From contig NZ_JAAAJC010000003.1 of assembly GCF_009900715.1 (NCBI RefSeq), positions 186,001-250,000 on the forward strand: a stretch of DNA of 64,000 bases. The letters are read 5' to 3'. The first letter of the stretch is position 1. Every line of letters begins with the position of its first letter. Below are positions 28,950 to 37,204 of the stretch, piece by piece. Both the position numbers and the translations under genes were made by a program. The notes below the pieces were generated by a model that was given only the letters and a program-made list of their open reading frames with translations, had not been told where the DNA came from and did not search any database. Origin of the DNA: Halococcus salsus. Lineage in GTDB: Archaea; Halobacteriota; Halobacteria; Halobacteriales; Halococcaceae.

Positions 28950-29471
28950 CTACCGGTCGGCCGGTTCGAGGATCGCGTTCCGTGCCGCGGGCGTGAGGTT
29001 CGAGGAGACGGCGTGGTCGGCGAACTCGTCGAGCACGAACTTCGAGGCGGTCTCGTTGACGCCCTCGACGGCGACGATCCGGTCGATGAGGTCGTTGAGC
29101 TGGTCGCGGCTCTGGACGCGGCTGACGACCACGAAATCGACGTCGCCCATCGTGTAGTAGACGTGTTCGACCCCGTCGAGCGCGACCAGCGACTCCCCGA
29201 TCGCCTCGGAGTAGCCGGTCTCGTGGGTCACCATGACGTCCGTGACGGCGGTCATCTCTAGCCCCAGCGCGAGGGGGTCGACGTCGGCGGTCACCCCGCG
29301 GATGACGCCGTTGGCTTCGAGTTTGTTGAGGCGATAGTGGACCGCCGACTTCGAGAGGCCGAGTTCGTCGGCGATGGTTTCGAGGCTGACGTCGAAATCC
29401 GCCTCGACCTGTTCGAGCAGCGCGAGGTCGGTCTCGTCGAGCGCCGCGGCCGCGTCCTGTGAACTGTTCAT
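28950..29471 (-). CDS. Lrp/AsnC-family transcriptional regulator
   Basis: Protein of 173 residues. The N-terminal winged HTH (LDETDLALLEQVEADFDVSLETIADELGLSKSAVHYRLNKLE, in part) is followed by the RAM/AsnC ligand-binding domain (VTDVMVTHETGYSEAIGESL, ALDGVEHVYYTMGDVDFVV). These regulators sense amino acids or related metabolites. The gene follows the class III transaminase on the same strand after 55 bases, so it is the natural candidate for controlling the pyrimidine/beta-alanine genes. Beta-alanine or beta-aminoisobutyrate as effector is an inference. Confidence 0.9.
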   Translation of the reverse strand: MNSSQDAAAALDETDLALLEQVEADFDVSLETIADELGLSKSAVHYRLNKLEANGVIRGVTADVDPLALGLEMTAVTDVMVTHETGYSEAIGESLVALDGVEHVYYTMGDVDFVVVSRVQSRDQLNDLIDRIVAVEGVNETASKFVLDEFADHAVSSNLTPAARNAILEPADR

Positions 29472-29526
29472 ACCGTCGGATGGGGGCGCGAGGGTATGAA
29501 CCTCCGGGCTGGCGATGGCGCGGCCG

Positions 29527-30861
29527 TCAGTCGTCCATCGCGTCGTCCGAGACGTCGAGCCCGGCGTCGAGCGCGTCGATGGCCTCGTCGACCTCGCGCT
29601 CGGTGATCGGGAGTGGCGGCGCGACGATCAGGGTGTTGATCATGTTCGCGACGTAGGTCCCGTGGTCGGCCGCGGTCGCCGACACCTCGTCGACCACGGT
29701 CGTGCCGGTCGAGATCTTGTCCTTTCGCTCGCCGAAGGGGACCCGCTCGTCGGCACGCTTGGTGAGCTCGATCCCTCGGAAGAGGCCGACCCCGCGTGTC
29801 TCGCCAACGCTCGGGTGGCGCTCGCCGAGCTCTTCGATCCGCTCGCCGAGGTAGTCGCCGACCTCGCTGGCGTGCTCGATCAGGTTCTCCTCTCGGTAGG
29901 TCTCGACCGCGGCCGTCCCCGCCGCGACCGCGACCGGGTGGCCGGCGTAGGTGTGGCCGTGACAGAACAGTTCGTCCTCGAAGTGGTCGGCGATCTCCGA
30001 GGTGACGATCGTCGCCCCGAGGGGTTGGTAGGCTCCCGTCAACCCTTTCGCCATCGTCATGATGTCGGGTGTCACGCCGAAGACGTCACAGCCGAACCAC
30101 TCACCCGTGCGCCCGAACCCGCTCATCACCTCGTCGCAGATCAGGAGCGCGCCGTGGTCGTGGGCGATCTCCTTCAGTCTCGGGAGGTACTCGTCCGGCG
30201 GCACCAGGATGCCGTTCGAGCCGACGATGGGTTCGACGAGAACGGCGGCGACGGTGTCGTCTTCGAGCATCAGCATCTCGTCGATGTACTCTAGACTCTC
30301 CATCGGGTCGAGCGTCGAGCCGTAGGCGTAGGGGTCGGGTGCCTTGATGGTGCCCGGAACACCGGGTTCCGAAGCGAGCCGTCGCGGGTCGCCGGTGACG
30401 CTGATCGAACCGTGGGTCGCGCCGTGGTAGGACCGGTAGCGCGAGATCACTTTCTGTTTGCCGGTGTAGAGCCGGGCGATCTTGAGCGCGGCCTCGACCG
30501 CCTCGGTCCCGCTGGTCGAGAAGAAGGTCTTCGAGAGATCCCCTGGAGTGATCTCGGCGAGCTGTTCGCCGAGTTTCGCGCGTGCGTCGGTGGTGTAGCT
30601 CGGCGCGACGAACGGCACGTCGCGGACCTGTTCGGCGACCGCGTCGGCGACCCGGTCGGCCGAGTGACCGAGGTTCGAGCACATCAGCTGGCTCGAGAAG
30701 TCGATGTACTCGGTGCCGTCGGCGGTCGTGAAGCGGACGCCGTCCGCCTCGACGACCTGGGTGGGGTCGACCTCGGACTGGTAGGACCACGTCCCGAAGA
30801 CGTGTTCCTTGTCGGTTCGCTCGACCGCGTTGGCCCCGATGGGTGACTCGGGTTCGCTCAT
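29527..30861 (-). CDS. Class III (omega-amino acid) aminotransferase, probable beta-alanine transaminase
   Basis: Protein of 444 residues, PLP-dependent. The cofactor lysine is Lys272 in MTMAKGLTGAYQPLG; ICDEVMSGFGRTG (Asp243) holds the PLP nitrogen; STSGTEAVEAALKIAR and SYHGATHG bind the phosphate. Class III enzymes move amino groups from omega-amino acids to a keto acid. Beside a CoA-acylating semialdehyde dehydrogenase, dihydropyrimidinase and amidohydrolase, the likely substrates are beta-alanine and beta-aminoisobutyrate, giving (methyl)malonate semialdehyde. It is divergent from the dehydrogenase gene, so one 169-base region controls both. Confidence 0.85.
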   Translation of the reverse strand: MSEPESPIGANAVERTDKEHVFGTWSYQSEVDPTQVVEADGVRFTTADGTEYIDFSSQLMCSNLGHSADRVADAVAEQVRDVPFVAPSYTTDARAKLGEQLAEITPGDLSKTFFSTSGTEAVEAALKIARLYTGKQKVISRYRSYHGATHGSISVTGDPRRLASEPGVPGTIKAPDPYAYGSTLDPMESLEYIDEMLMLEDDTVAAVLVEPIVGSNGILVPPDEYLPRLKEIAHDHGALLICDEVMSGFGRTGEWFGCDVFGVTPDIMTMAKGLTGAYQPLGATIVTSEIADHFEDELFCHGHTYAGHPVAVAAGTAAVETYREENLIEHASEVGDYLGERIEELGERHPSVGETRGVGLFRGIELTKRADERVPFGERKDKISTGTTVVDEVSATAADHGTYVANMINTLIVAPPLPITEREVDEAIDALDAGLDVSDDAMDD

Positions 30862-30994
30862 ACGCCACCCTCTACGGAACTACCCGTGATTAGTCTTTGG
30901 CTCGTTCGGCGATCGACTGAACGAACGACGATTTCTGGGAGAACAGTAAAACAGGAGTCGATGGATTCGGGGCTCGAACGAACGCTGTCGGAAA

Positions 30995-31001
30995 GGTTTA
31001 T
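30995..31001 (+). promoter_or_regulatory. TATA-like box for the semialdehyde dehydrogenase gene
   Basis: GGTTTAT about 30 bases before the ATG at 31031. The same intergenic region holds the divergent transaminase promoter (CTAATCAC on the minus strand) and a CGTTC-N11-GAACG inverted repeat near 30903-30923 that could bind a regulator. Confidence 0.45.
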
Positions 31002-31030
31002 GTCGAGGTGGACACACTCACGCACATCGC

Positions 31031-32506
31031 ATGACGCTCGATACCACCCCGCCGTGGGACGACGTACCGAACTACATCGACGGCGACTGGACCGCGCCAT
31101 CCGAGGAGGGTCGCGAGGTCGTCAATCCTGCAACCAACGAGACGGTCTCGACGGTCGGCTTCAGTTCGGCGGCCGACGTCGACGAGGCCGTCGCGGCCGG
31201 CGAAGCGGCGTTCGAGACGTGGCGGAAGACGCCCGTCGAGGAGCGGATCCAGCCGCTGTTCAAGCTCAAGACCCTGCTGGAGGACCACCACGACGAACTC
31301 GCGGAAGTGCTGGTTCAAGAGCACGGCAAGACGCTCGGCGAGGCCAAGGGCGAGCTCCGCCGCGGGATCGAGAACGTCGAGGTCGCCTGCGGGATCCCCT
31401 CGATGATGCAGGCGGGCCACCTCCCGAACGCCGCGCCCGGCATCGACGAGACCGCGGTCCGCAAACCGCTCGGCGTCTTCGCGGCGATCACCCCGTTCAA
31501 CTTCCCGGGGATGATCCCGCTCTGGTTCCTGCCCTACGCCGTGGCGACCGGCAACTCGTTCATCCTCAAACCCAGCGAACAGGACCCGGTAGTCGCCCAG
31601 CGCCTGTTCGAACTCCTCGACGAGGCGGGCTTTCCCGATGGCGTCGTCCAGCTCGTCAACGGCGGCGTCGACACCGTGAACGAGCTCCTCGACCACGACG
31701 GGATCGAGGGGGTCTCGTTCGTCGGCTCGACGCCCGTCGCGCGCACCATCTACGAGCGGGCGGCGGCGAACGGCAAGCGCGCGCAGGCCCAGGGCGGCGC
31801 GAAGAACCACATCATCGTGGCCGAGTCGGCCGACCTCGACTTCGCGGCGAAAAAGACCATCTCGTCGGCGTTCGCCTGCGGCGGCGAACGGTGCCTCGCG
31901 AACGACGTCGTCGTGGTCGACGAGTCGGTCTACGACGAGTTCACCGAGCGCGTCGTCGCGGAGGCCGAGGACCAGGTCGTCGGTTACGGCCTCGACGACG
32001 GCACGGACATCGGCGCGCTGATCAGCCCCGAACACGAGGAACGCGTTCGGGAGATGATCGCGACGGGGGTCGACGAGGGGGCCGACCTCCTGCTTGACGG
32101 TCGCGACGTCGAGGTCGAAGGATACCCCGATGGCAACTTCCTCGGGCCGACCGTCTTCGGTGACGTCGACCCCGACGCGACCATCGCGCGCGAGGAGATC
32201 TTCGGGCCGGTGTTGGGACTCCTCCCGGTGGCCGACATCGACGAGGCGATCGAGGTCCTCAATCGGAGTGCCTTCGGCAACGCCGCGAGCCTCTTCACGG
32301 GGAGCGGGGCCGACGCCCGCAAAGCTCGCCACGAGGCCGACGTCGGCAACCTCGGTGTGAACGCCGGCACCGCCGCCCCGATGGCCTTCTTCCACTTCGG
32401 CGGCCGGAAGGACTCCTTCTTCGGCGACCTCCACGCCCAGGGTGACGACATGATCCGCTTCTACACCGACGAGACGGTCTACATCGAGCGCTGGCCCGAC
32501 GCCTGA
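31031..32506 (+). CDS. mmsA: CoA-acylating (methyl)malonate-semialdehyde dehydrogenase
   Basis: Protein of 491 residues of the aldehyde dehydrogenase superfamily. The nucleophile is Cys288 in CGGERCLA. Instead of the general-base glutamate of ordinary aldehyde dehydrogenases it has GGAKNHIIV (residues 255-263), the mark of methylmalonate-semialdehyde dehydrogenases, which pass the acyl group to CoA. It would convert malonate semialdehyde to acetyl-CoA and methylmalonate semialdehyde to propionyl-CoA, the end of uracil and thymine breakdown. Other motifs: FNFPGMIPLWFLPYA and EEIFGPVLGLLPV. Confidence 0.92.
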   Translation: MTLDTTPPWDDVPNYIDGDWTAPSEEGREVVNPATNETVSTVGFSSAADVDEAVAAGEAAFETWRKTPVEERIQPLFKLKTLLEDHHDELAEVLVQEHGKTLGEAKGELRRGIENVEVACGIPSMMQAGHLPNAAPGIDETAVRKPLGVFAAITPFNFPGMIPLWFLPYAVATGNSFILKPSEQDPVVAQRLFELLDEAGFPDGVVQLVNGGVDTVNELLDHDGIEGVSFVGSTPVARTIYERAAANGKRAQAQGGAKNHIIVAESADLDFAAKKTISSAFACGGERCLANDVVVVDESVYDEFTERVVAEAEDQVVGYGLDDGTDIGALISPEHEERVREMIATGVDEGADLLLDGRDVEVEGYPDGNFLGPTVFGDVDPDATIAREEIFGPVLGLLPVADIDEAIEVLNRSAFGNAASLFTGSGADARKARHEADVGNLGVNAGTAAPMAFFHFGGRKDSFFGDLHAQGDDMIRFYTDETVYIERWPDA

Positions 32507-32633
32507 GCGCGGACGGGAACGATTCGCGTTCCACCCTCCCCGATCCGGCCAGCGTTTCGGGGGAGGATACAAACGAAATCCAAATTTCTCGGTTCTTGAC
32601 GAACGTTTAGCGAGAGATTCGGTGGATCGGTAG

Positions 32634-32640
32634 ACATATT
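32634..32640 (+). promoter_or_regulatory. TATA-like box for the first LLM oxidoreductase gene
   Basis: ACATATT about 28 bases before the ATG at 32667, in a locally A+T-rich 160-base spacer after mmsA. Confidence 0.45.
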
Positions 32641-32666
32641 ACGAACGAAACGAGTCGTGTGACCGT

Positions 32667-33728
32667 ATGACACTCGACGAGTTCGCGGTGACGTTCAAGG
32701 GTGACGTCTCGCCGGAACGAACGGTGGCGCTCGCGGGGCTCGCGGAGGACGCGGGGTTCGACTACGGCTGGTTCTACGACTCCCACGTCCTCTGGAAGGA
32801 CCCCTACCCGCAGATGGCACAGTTGCTCGAAAACACGGACCGGATAAAGACGGGAACGCTGGTCACCAACCCCAAAGTACGGGACGTCTCGGTGACCGCC
32901 AGCGCGTTCGCGGGGCTGAACCAGCTCTCGGGCGGCCGGGCGGAGCTCGGCATCGGGCGTGGCGACAGCTCGCTGCGAATGCTCGGCGAACAGCCGGTGC
33001 CGTGGCACGAGTTCGAGACACAGGTGGACTACATCCGCGACCTCCACCGAGGCGAGCCGATCGAACACCCGAACACCGGCAACGAGATCGAGCTGACCTG
33101 GACCGACACCGAGCTCGTGACGTGGGTTGCGGCCTACGGCCCGAGGATGCTCGAACTCGCCGGCAAGACCGCCGACGGCGTGATCCTCCAGATCTCCGAT
33201 CCCTACCTCGTGGGCTGGTTCGTCGACCAGATCCGCGAGGGCGCGCGCAAACACGGCCGCGACCCCGAGGAGATCCGGATCATGTCGTGTGCGCCGGTCT
33301 GGGTGGGCGAGGACGTAGACGAGGCGCGCGACAGGCTCCGCTGGTTCCTCGCGATGGTCGGCAACCACGTCGCCGACCTCGTCGACACACATCACAAGGG
33401 CGACCAGCTCCCCGAGGAGCTGACGACCTACATCGAGGGCCGGAAGGGCGAGGGCGCGGAGGGTGGCTACGATTACTCGGAACACGCCGAACAGGACGCC
33501 GACCACCTCGACTGGATCCCGGACCAGATGATCGACCGCTTCTGCGTGCTCGGCACGCCCGAAGACCACATCGAGAAGCTCGAAGAGCTCGAAGCACGAG
33601 GCGTGGACCAGTTCAACATCTACCTCATGTCCGGCGAGGAGGCCAGACACGTCGAGACCTACGGGAGAGAGGTACTGCCGGCGTTCACCGACGGCAAGGA
33701 GTACGCCGACGCGGGGATCGAATCGTGA
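32667..33728 (+). CDS. LLM-class F420/flavin-dependent oxidoreductase (candidate dihydropyrimidine-forming enzyme)
   Basis: Protein of 353 residues with the bacterial-luciferase-like TIM barrel: EDAGFDYGWFYDSHVL, LVTNPKVRDVSVTASAFAGLNQLSGGRAELGIGRGDS (in part), the usual cofactor-binding strands, and VAAYGPRMLELAGKTADGVILQ. It looks like the methylenetetrahydromethanopterin-reductase-like CPS_4043-type subgroup (TIGR03842), predicted to use F420. Such members occur near pyrimidine-degradation genes. Inside this cluster, which lacks a dihydropyrimidine dehydrogenase, reduction of uracil/thymine is a reasonable but untested guess. Confidence 0.82.
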   Translation: MTLDEFAVTFKGDVSPERTVALAGLAEDAGFDYGWFYDSHVLWKDPYPQMAQLLENTDRIKTGTLVTNPKVRDVSVTASAFAGLNQLSGGRAELGIGRGDSSLRMLGEQPVPWHEFETQVDYIRDLHRGEPIEHPNTGNEIELTWTDTELVTWVAAYGPRMLELAGKTADGVILQISDPYLVGWFVDQIREGARKHGRDPEEIRIMSCAPVWVGEDVDEARDRLRWFLAMVGNHVADLVDTHHKGDQLPEELTTYIEGRKGEGAEGGYDYSEHAEQDADHLDWIPDQMIDRFCVLGTPEDHIEKLEELEARGVDQFNIYLMSGEEARHVETYGREVLPAFTDGKEYADAGIES

Positions 33729-33804
33729 CGCACGGCTGGGTTCGCCCGAACGGGGATCACAACCCAAAAGAATAAGTCGGTCTCAAAACAGCCACTATCA
33801 TCGC

Positions 33805-33864
33805 ATGAACGACCGACAACCGACCAGCGAACGAGGGGACAGGGTGGAAAAGCTCCATGTCTGA
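33805..33864 (+). CDS. Possible leader peptide overlapping the permease start
   Basis: A 19-codon frame, MNDRQPTSERGDRVEKLHV, runs from ATG 33805 to TGA 33862-33864 and overlaps the permease start codon at 33857 by eight bases in another frame. A TATA-like AAAGAATAAG lies about 35 bases upstream. Coupling of the two translations is possible. It may equally be chance. Confidence 0.25.
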   Translation: MNDRQPTSERGDRVEKLHV

Positions 33865-35389
33865 AGGGGATAGTACGACGAACACCGATATCGAGTCGGG
33901 GATGGTGATATACGGGGTCGACGACAAGCCCCCGCTGGGGCGGTCGATACTCCTCGGCGTCCAACACTGGATGACGATGATCGGCTCGACGATCGCGATT
34001 CCACTGGTTCTCGCGGGGGCGCTCGGGTTCGACGCGGCCCAGACCGCCCAGCTCGTGGGGACCTTCTTCGTCGTCTCGGGCGTCGCCACGCTCGCCCAGA
34101 CCACGATCGGGAACCGCTACCCGATCGTGCAAGGGGGGACCTTCTCGATGCTCGGGCCGGCGCTCGCGATCATCGGCGTGCTCGCGGCGAGCAACGCACC
34201 GCCGGAGGTGATGATACGCCAGCTCCAGGGCGCGGTGATCGTCGCCGGGCTCGCCGAGGTGGCGATCGGCTACTTCGGGGTGTTCGGCCGGCTGAAGAAG
34301 TACATGGGTCCGATCGTGATCGCGGTCGTGATCGGCCTCATCGGGCTCGCACTCCTCAGCGTGGGCCAGATCACGTCCGCGAACCAGAACTGGTACCTCG
34401 CGGGGCTGACGCTCGCACTGATCGTGCTCTTCTCGCAGTATCTGAACAACTACGCCGAGGTGTTCAAACTCTTCCCCGTGTTGCTCGGGCTCGGAACGGC
34501 CTACCTGATCGCGCTCGTGGTCACGCTCGCGGGCGTGGCGAACGTCGTCGACCTGAGTCCGGTCGCGGCCGCGCCACCGATCCGCGCGATCGTGCCCTTC
34601 CAGTGGGGCATGCCGCTGTTCACCGGGTCGTTCGTCGTCGGGATGCTCGCCGGGATGTTGGCCTCCGCGATCGAGAGCTTCGGGGACTACCACTCCGTCG
34701 CGCGGATGGCCGGCGAGGGCGCACCCAACAAGAAGCGGATCAACCACGGCCTCGGGATGGAGGGGCTCGGCAACGTCTTCGCGGGGATCATGGGCACCGG
34801 CAACGGCTCGACCTCCTACACCGAGAACGTCGGCGCGATCGGGATCACGGGTGTCGCCTCCCGGTACGTCGTCCAGATCGGCGCGCTCGTGATGATCGTC
34901 GTCGGCTACGTCGGCTACTTCGGGGCGTTCGTGACCACGATCCCGGACCCGATCGTCGGCGGGCTCTTCCTCGCGATGTTCGCCCAGATCGTCGGCGTGG
35001 GGCTCTCACAGCTCCAGCACGTCGACATGAACCAGAATCGGAACGTGTTCGTCGTTGGCTTCGGGCTGTTCGCGGGGCTCTCGATCCCCCAATACATCGC
35101 GAACGTCGAGGCCGCCTCGGGCGTGACACTTCAGGCCGGCCTCGCGAACGTGCCGCTGCTGGGTCCGGTGCTCGGGATCCCGGAGGTCGCGAACACCATC
35201 GGGATCGTGCTCGGAACCGAGATCGCGGTCGGCGGGATCGCGGCGTTCGTCCTCGACAACACGATCCCCGGCACCAAGGAGGAGCGCGGCCTCACCGCCT
35301 GGGAGGAGATCACCGAGGACGAGAACGCCTTCGAACCCGCCCACGAGCGGTTCCTTTCGAACCGGGGCAGCGGAACGGGTGACGACTGA
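33857..35389 (+). CDS. NCS2-family nucleobase permease, probably uracil/xanthine
   Basis: Protein of 510 residues with about 12-14 membrane helices. NCS2 signatures: LLGVQHWMTMIGSTIAIPLVLAGALGF (in part) at the N-terminus, GTFFVVSGVATLAQTTIGNRYPIVQGGTFS, IESFGDYHSVARM in helix 8 and NVFAGIMGTGNGSTSYTENVGAIGITGVASR, which contains the substrate-binding region. It would import uracil, thymine or xanthine with cations at the cytoplasmic membrane. The neighbouring catabolic enzymes favour pyrimidines. Its stop overlaps the next gene by one base (TGATG). Confidence 0.92.
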   Translation: MSEGDSTTNTDIESGMVIYGVDDKPPLGRSILLGVQHWMTMIGSTIAIPLVLAGALGFDAAQTAQLVGTFFVVSGVATLAQTTIGNRYPIVQGGTFSMLGPALAIIGVLAASNAPPEVMIRQLQGAVIVAGLAEVAIGYFGVFGRLKKYMGPIVIAVVIGLIGLALLSVGQITSANQNWYLAGLTLALIVLFSQYLNNYAEVFKLFPVLLGLGTAYLIALVVTLAGVANVVDLSPVAAAPPIRAIVPFQWGMPLFTGSFVVGMLAGMLASAIESFGDYHSVARMAGEGAPNKKRINHGLGMEGLGNVFAGIMGTGNGSTSYTENVGAIGITGVASRYVVQIGALVMIVVGYVGYFGAFVTTIPDPIVGGLFLAMFAQIVGVGLSQLQHVDMNQNRNVFVVGFGLFAGLSIPQYIANVEAASGVTLQAGLANVPLLGPVLGIPEVANTIGIVLGTEIAVGGIAAFVLDNTIPGTKEERGLTAWEEITEDENAFEPAHERFLSNRGSGTGDD

Positions 35390-35829
35390 TGGCGCAGGCA
35401 GGCGACGCGACCGGGGTCGCCGAACCGGGCCAACAGTCACCGGACTCCACCGACCAGGACGAGGTCGCCATCACGCGGACTTCGCTCCGGAACGGTGGCT
35501 GGCTGGGCTACGGGAACGACGGTCTCTACGTGAAGCGCGACGGAAAGGTGAAGATCCGCGACGAGGACATCACACGGATCACGCTCCGAGCGATCGAGTG
35601 GGACCTCGTCGTGATGAGCCTCCTGCTCGTCGGCGTCGGTGGCTACGTCGCGGCGACCCGGAACCCGCTCGTCGGGGTCGGTTTCGCGGTCGCCGGGCTG
35701 TTGAGTCTCTATCGAACCTATCGAAAGCGGTACGCGCTCTCGGTCCACGTCGGGAACGACGGGCCACTCACGGTGTATCCAACCCACCCGAAGCGGTGTC
35801 ACGAACGGCTCGCCGACCGGATCGAGTGA
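35389..35829 (+). CDS. Small membrane protein coupled to the permease
   Basis: Protein of 146 residues: a soluble ~60-residue N-terminal part with RTSLRNGGWLGYGNDGLYVKRDGKVKIRDEDI (in part), two adjacent membrane helices (about residues 70-86 and 92-108, VVMSLLLVGVGGYVAATR and VGVGFAVAGLLSLY), then a C-terminal strand-rich piece. The fold resembles small PH-like/two-helix membrane proteins. No family recognised. Start overlaps the permease stop, so it is probably an accessory of the transporter. Confidence 0.65.
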   Translation: MAQAGDATGVAEPGQQSPDSTDQDEVAITRTSLRNGGWLGYGNDGLYVKRDGKVKIRDEDITRITLRAIEWDLVVMSLLLVGVGGYVAATRNPLVGVGFAVAGLLSLYRTYRKRYALSVHVGNDGPLTVYPTHPKRCHERLADRIE

Positions 35830-35938
35830 GGGGTTCCGGGAGGACGAGTCGGTGAAAGCGACCGATGACGTGGTTTTCGACGGCATCGAACGGGGAACGG
35901 AGCCCGAAGCCGTGGTGAGGTGTACGCCGGTGAGGAAA

Positions 35939-35945
35939 GCTTAAG
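35939..35945 (+). promoter_or_regulatory. TATA-like box for the M20 amidohydrolase gene
   Basis: GCTTAAG about 28 bases before the ATG at 35969, giving the amidohydrolase and the second LLM gene their own promoter inside the cluster. Confidence 0.5.
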
Positions 35946-35968
35946 AGGCCGGTGTCTGTCGTGGTAAC

Positions 35969-37204
35969 ATGCGACTCGATGTCGACAAGGAGCGGCTCGT
36001 CGAGACGATGCAAGCCCAGGCCGCGATCGGCGCGACCGAGAACGGCGGGCTCCACCGGCTGACGCTCTCGGACGAGGACCGGGCGGTCCGCGACTGGCTT
36101 CGCGACGAGATGGAGGACCTGAACCTCGACGTCCGGGTCGACGCGGCGGGCAACATGTTCGGCCGGCGCGAGGGGACCGCGGACCTCCCCACCGTCCTCG
36201 TGGGCTCGCACATGGACTCCCAGCCCTACGGCGGGATCTACGACGGCCAGCTGGGCGTGGTCGCCGCGCTCGAATTCGTTCGCTGTCTCGAAACCGAGGG
36301 TATCGAGACCGACCATCCCGTGGAGGTCGTCAACTGGACCAACGAGGAGGGCTCGCGCTACCAGCCCGCGATGCAGGGCAGCGGGATCTGGGCCGGCGTT
36401 CACGACCTCGAAGAAGAGTACGACCAGACCGACGAGGACGGGCACCGGTTCGAGGACGAACTCGAACGCATCGGCTACAAGGGCGACGTGCCGGCCGAGC
36501 CCACCGAGGAGTACGAGGCCTACCTCGAACTCCACATCGAGCAGGGGCCCTACCTGGAGGAGGGCGGCCACGACGTCGGCGTCGTCACCGGCGTGGTGGG
36601 GTTCACGTGGGGTGCGATCACCTTCTACGGCGAGGCCGACCACACGGGGCCGACGCCGATGGAGTACCGTCGGGACGCGCTGGTGCCGGCCGCCGACGTC
36701 ATCACGCAGATCCGGCGGATCCCGGGGACCCTCGGCGAGCGCACGGTCGGCTCGACGGGCTACATCGACGCCAGCCCGAACTCGATCAACATCATCCCCG
36801 GCGAGGTCACCTTCACCTGGGGCTTCCGTGACCCCTCCGACGAGATCGTCGAGGAGGCCTACCAGCGCGTGCTGGCGGAGGCGGAGGCGGCCGCCGAGCG
36901 CGAGGGTGTCGAGTGGGAGCACGAGGAGCGGATGCGTGCGCCGTCGGTCGAGTTCGCCGACCAGTGCGTCGAGGCGGTCGCGGGGGCGGCCGACGACGCG
37001 GGCTACGACTCGCGGTACATCTTCAGCGGCGCGGGCCACGACGCGACCCACATGACGTCGCTGATGGACACCGGCATGGTGTTCGCGGTCAGCGACGACG
37101 GCAAGAGCCACAACGAGGCCGAACACACCAGTTGGGACGACTGCCACGCCGCCGTGACGACCACGGTCAACGCGGCCTACGACCTCGCGACGGAGGAACC
37201 ATGA
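35969..37204 (+). CDS. M20-family N-carbamoyl amidohydrolase, probable beta-ureidopropionase
   Basis: Protein of 411 residues of the Zn-dependent allantoate amidohydrolase/N-carbamoyl-amino-acid hydrolase/beta-ureidopropionase group. Metal ligands are seen in VGSHMDSQPYGGIYDG, NWTNEEGSRY, LELHIEQGP and the final SHNEAEHTSW. The dimer-domain histidine and asparagine that bind substrate are in EADHTGPTPM and SINIIPGE, and GAGHDATHM is typical of the family. In this setting it should hydrolyse N-carbamoyl-beta-alanine to beta-alanine, CO2 and ammonia. Allantoate hydrolysis is the alternative if the cluster served purines. Its TGA overlaps the next ATG (37201-37204). Confidence 0.88.
   Translation: MRLDVDKERLVETMQAQAAIGATENGGLHRLTLSDEDRAVRDWLRDEMEDLNLDVRVDAAGNMFGRREGTADLPTVLVGSHMDSQPYGGIYDGQLGVVAALEFVRCLETEGIETDHPVEVVNWTNEEGSRYQPAMQGSGIWAGVHDLEEEYDQTDEDGHRFEDELERIGYKGDVPAEPTEEYEAYLELHIEQGPYLEEGGHDVGVVTGVVGFTWGAITFYGEADHTGPTPMEYRRDALVPAADVITQIRRIPGTLGERTVGSTGYIDASPNSINIIPGEVTFTWGFRDPSDEIVEEAYQRVLAEAEAAAEREGVEWEHEERMRAPSVEFADQCVEAVAGAADDAGYDSRYIFSGAGHDATHMTSLMDTGMVFAVSDDGKSHNEAEHTSWDDCHAAVTTTVNAAYDLATEEP

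Noticed and set aside
32667-33728. RutA-type uracil-opening pathway
   Set aside because: No RutB-F partners; the presence of dihydropyrimidinase, amidohydrolase and transaminase fits the reductive route instead, so a RutA role is only a minor alternative.
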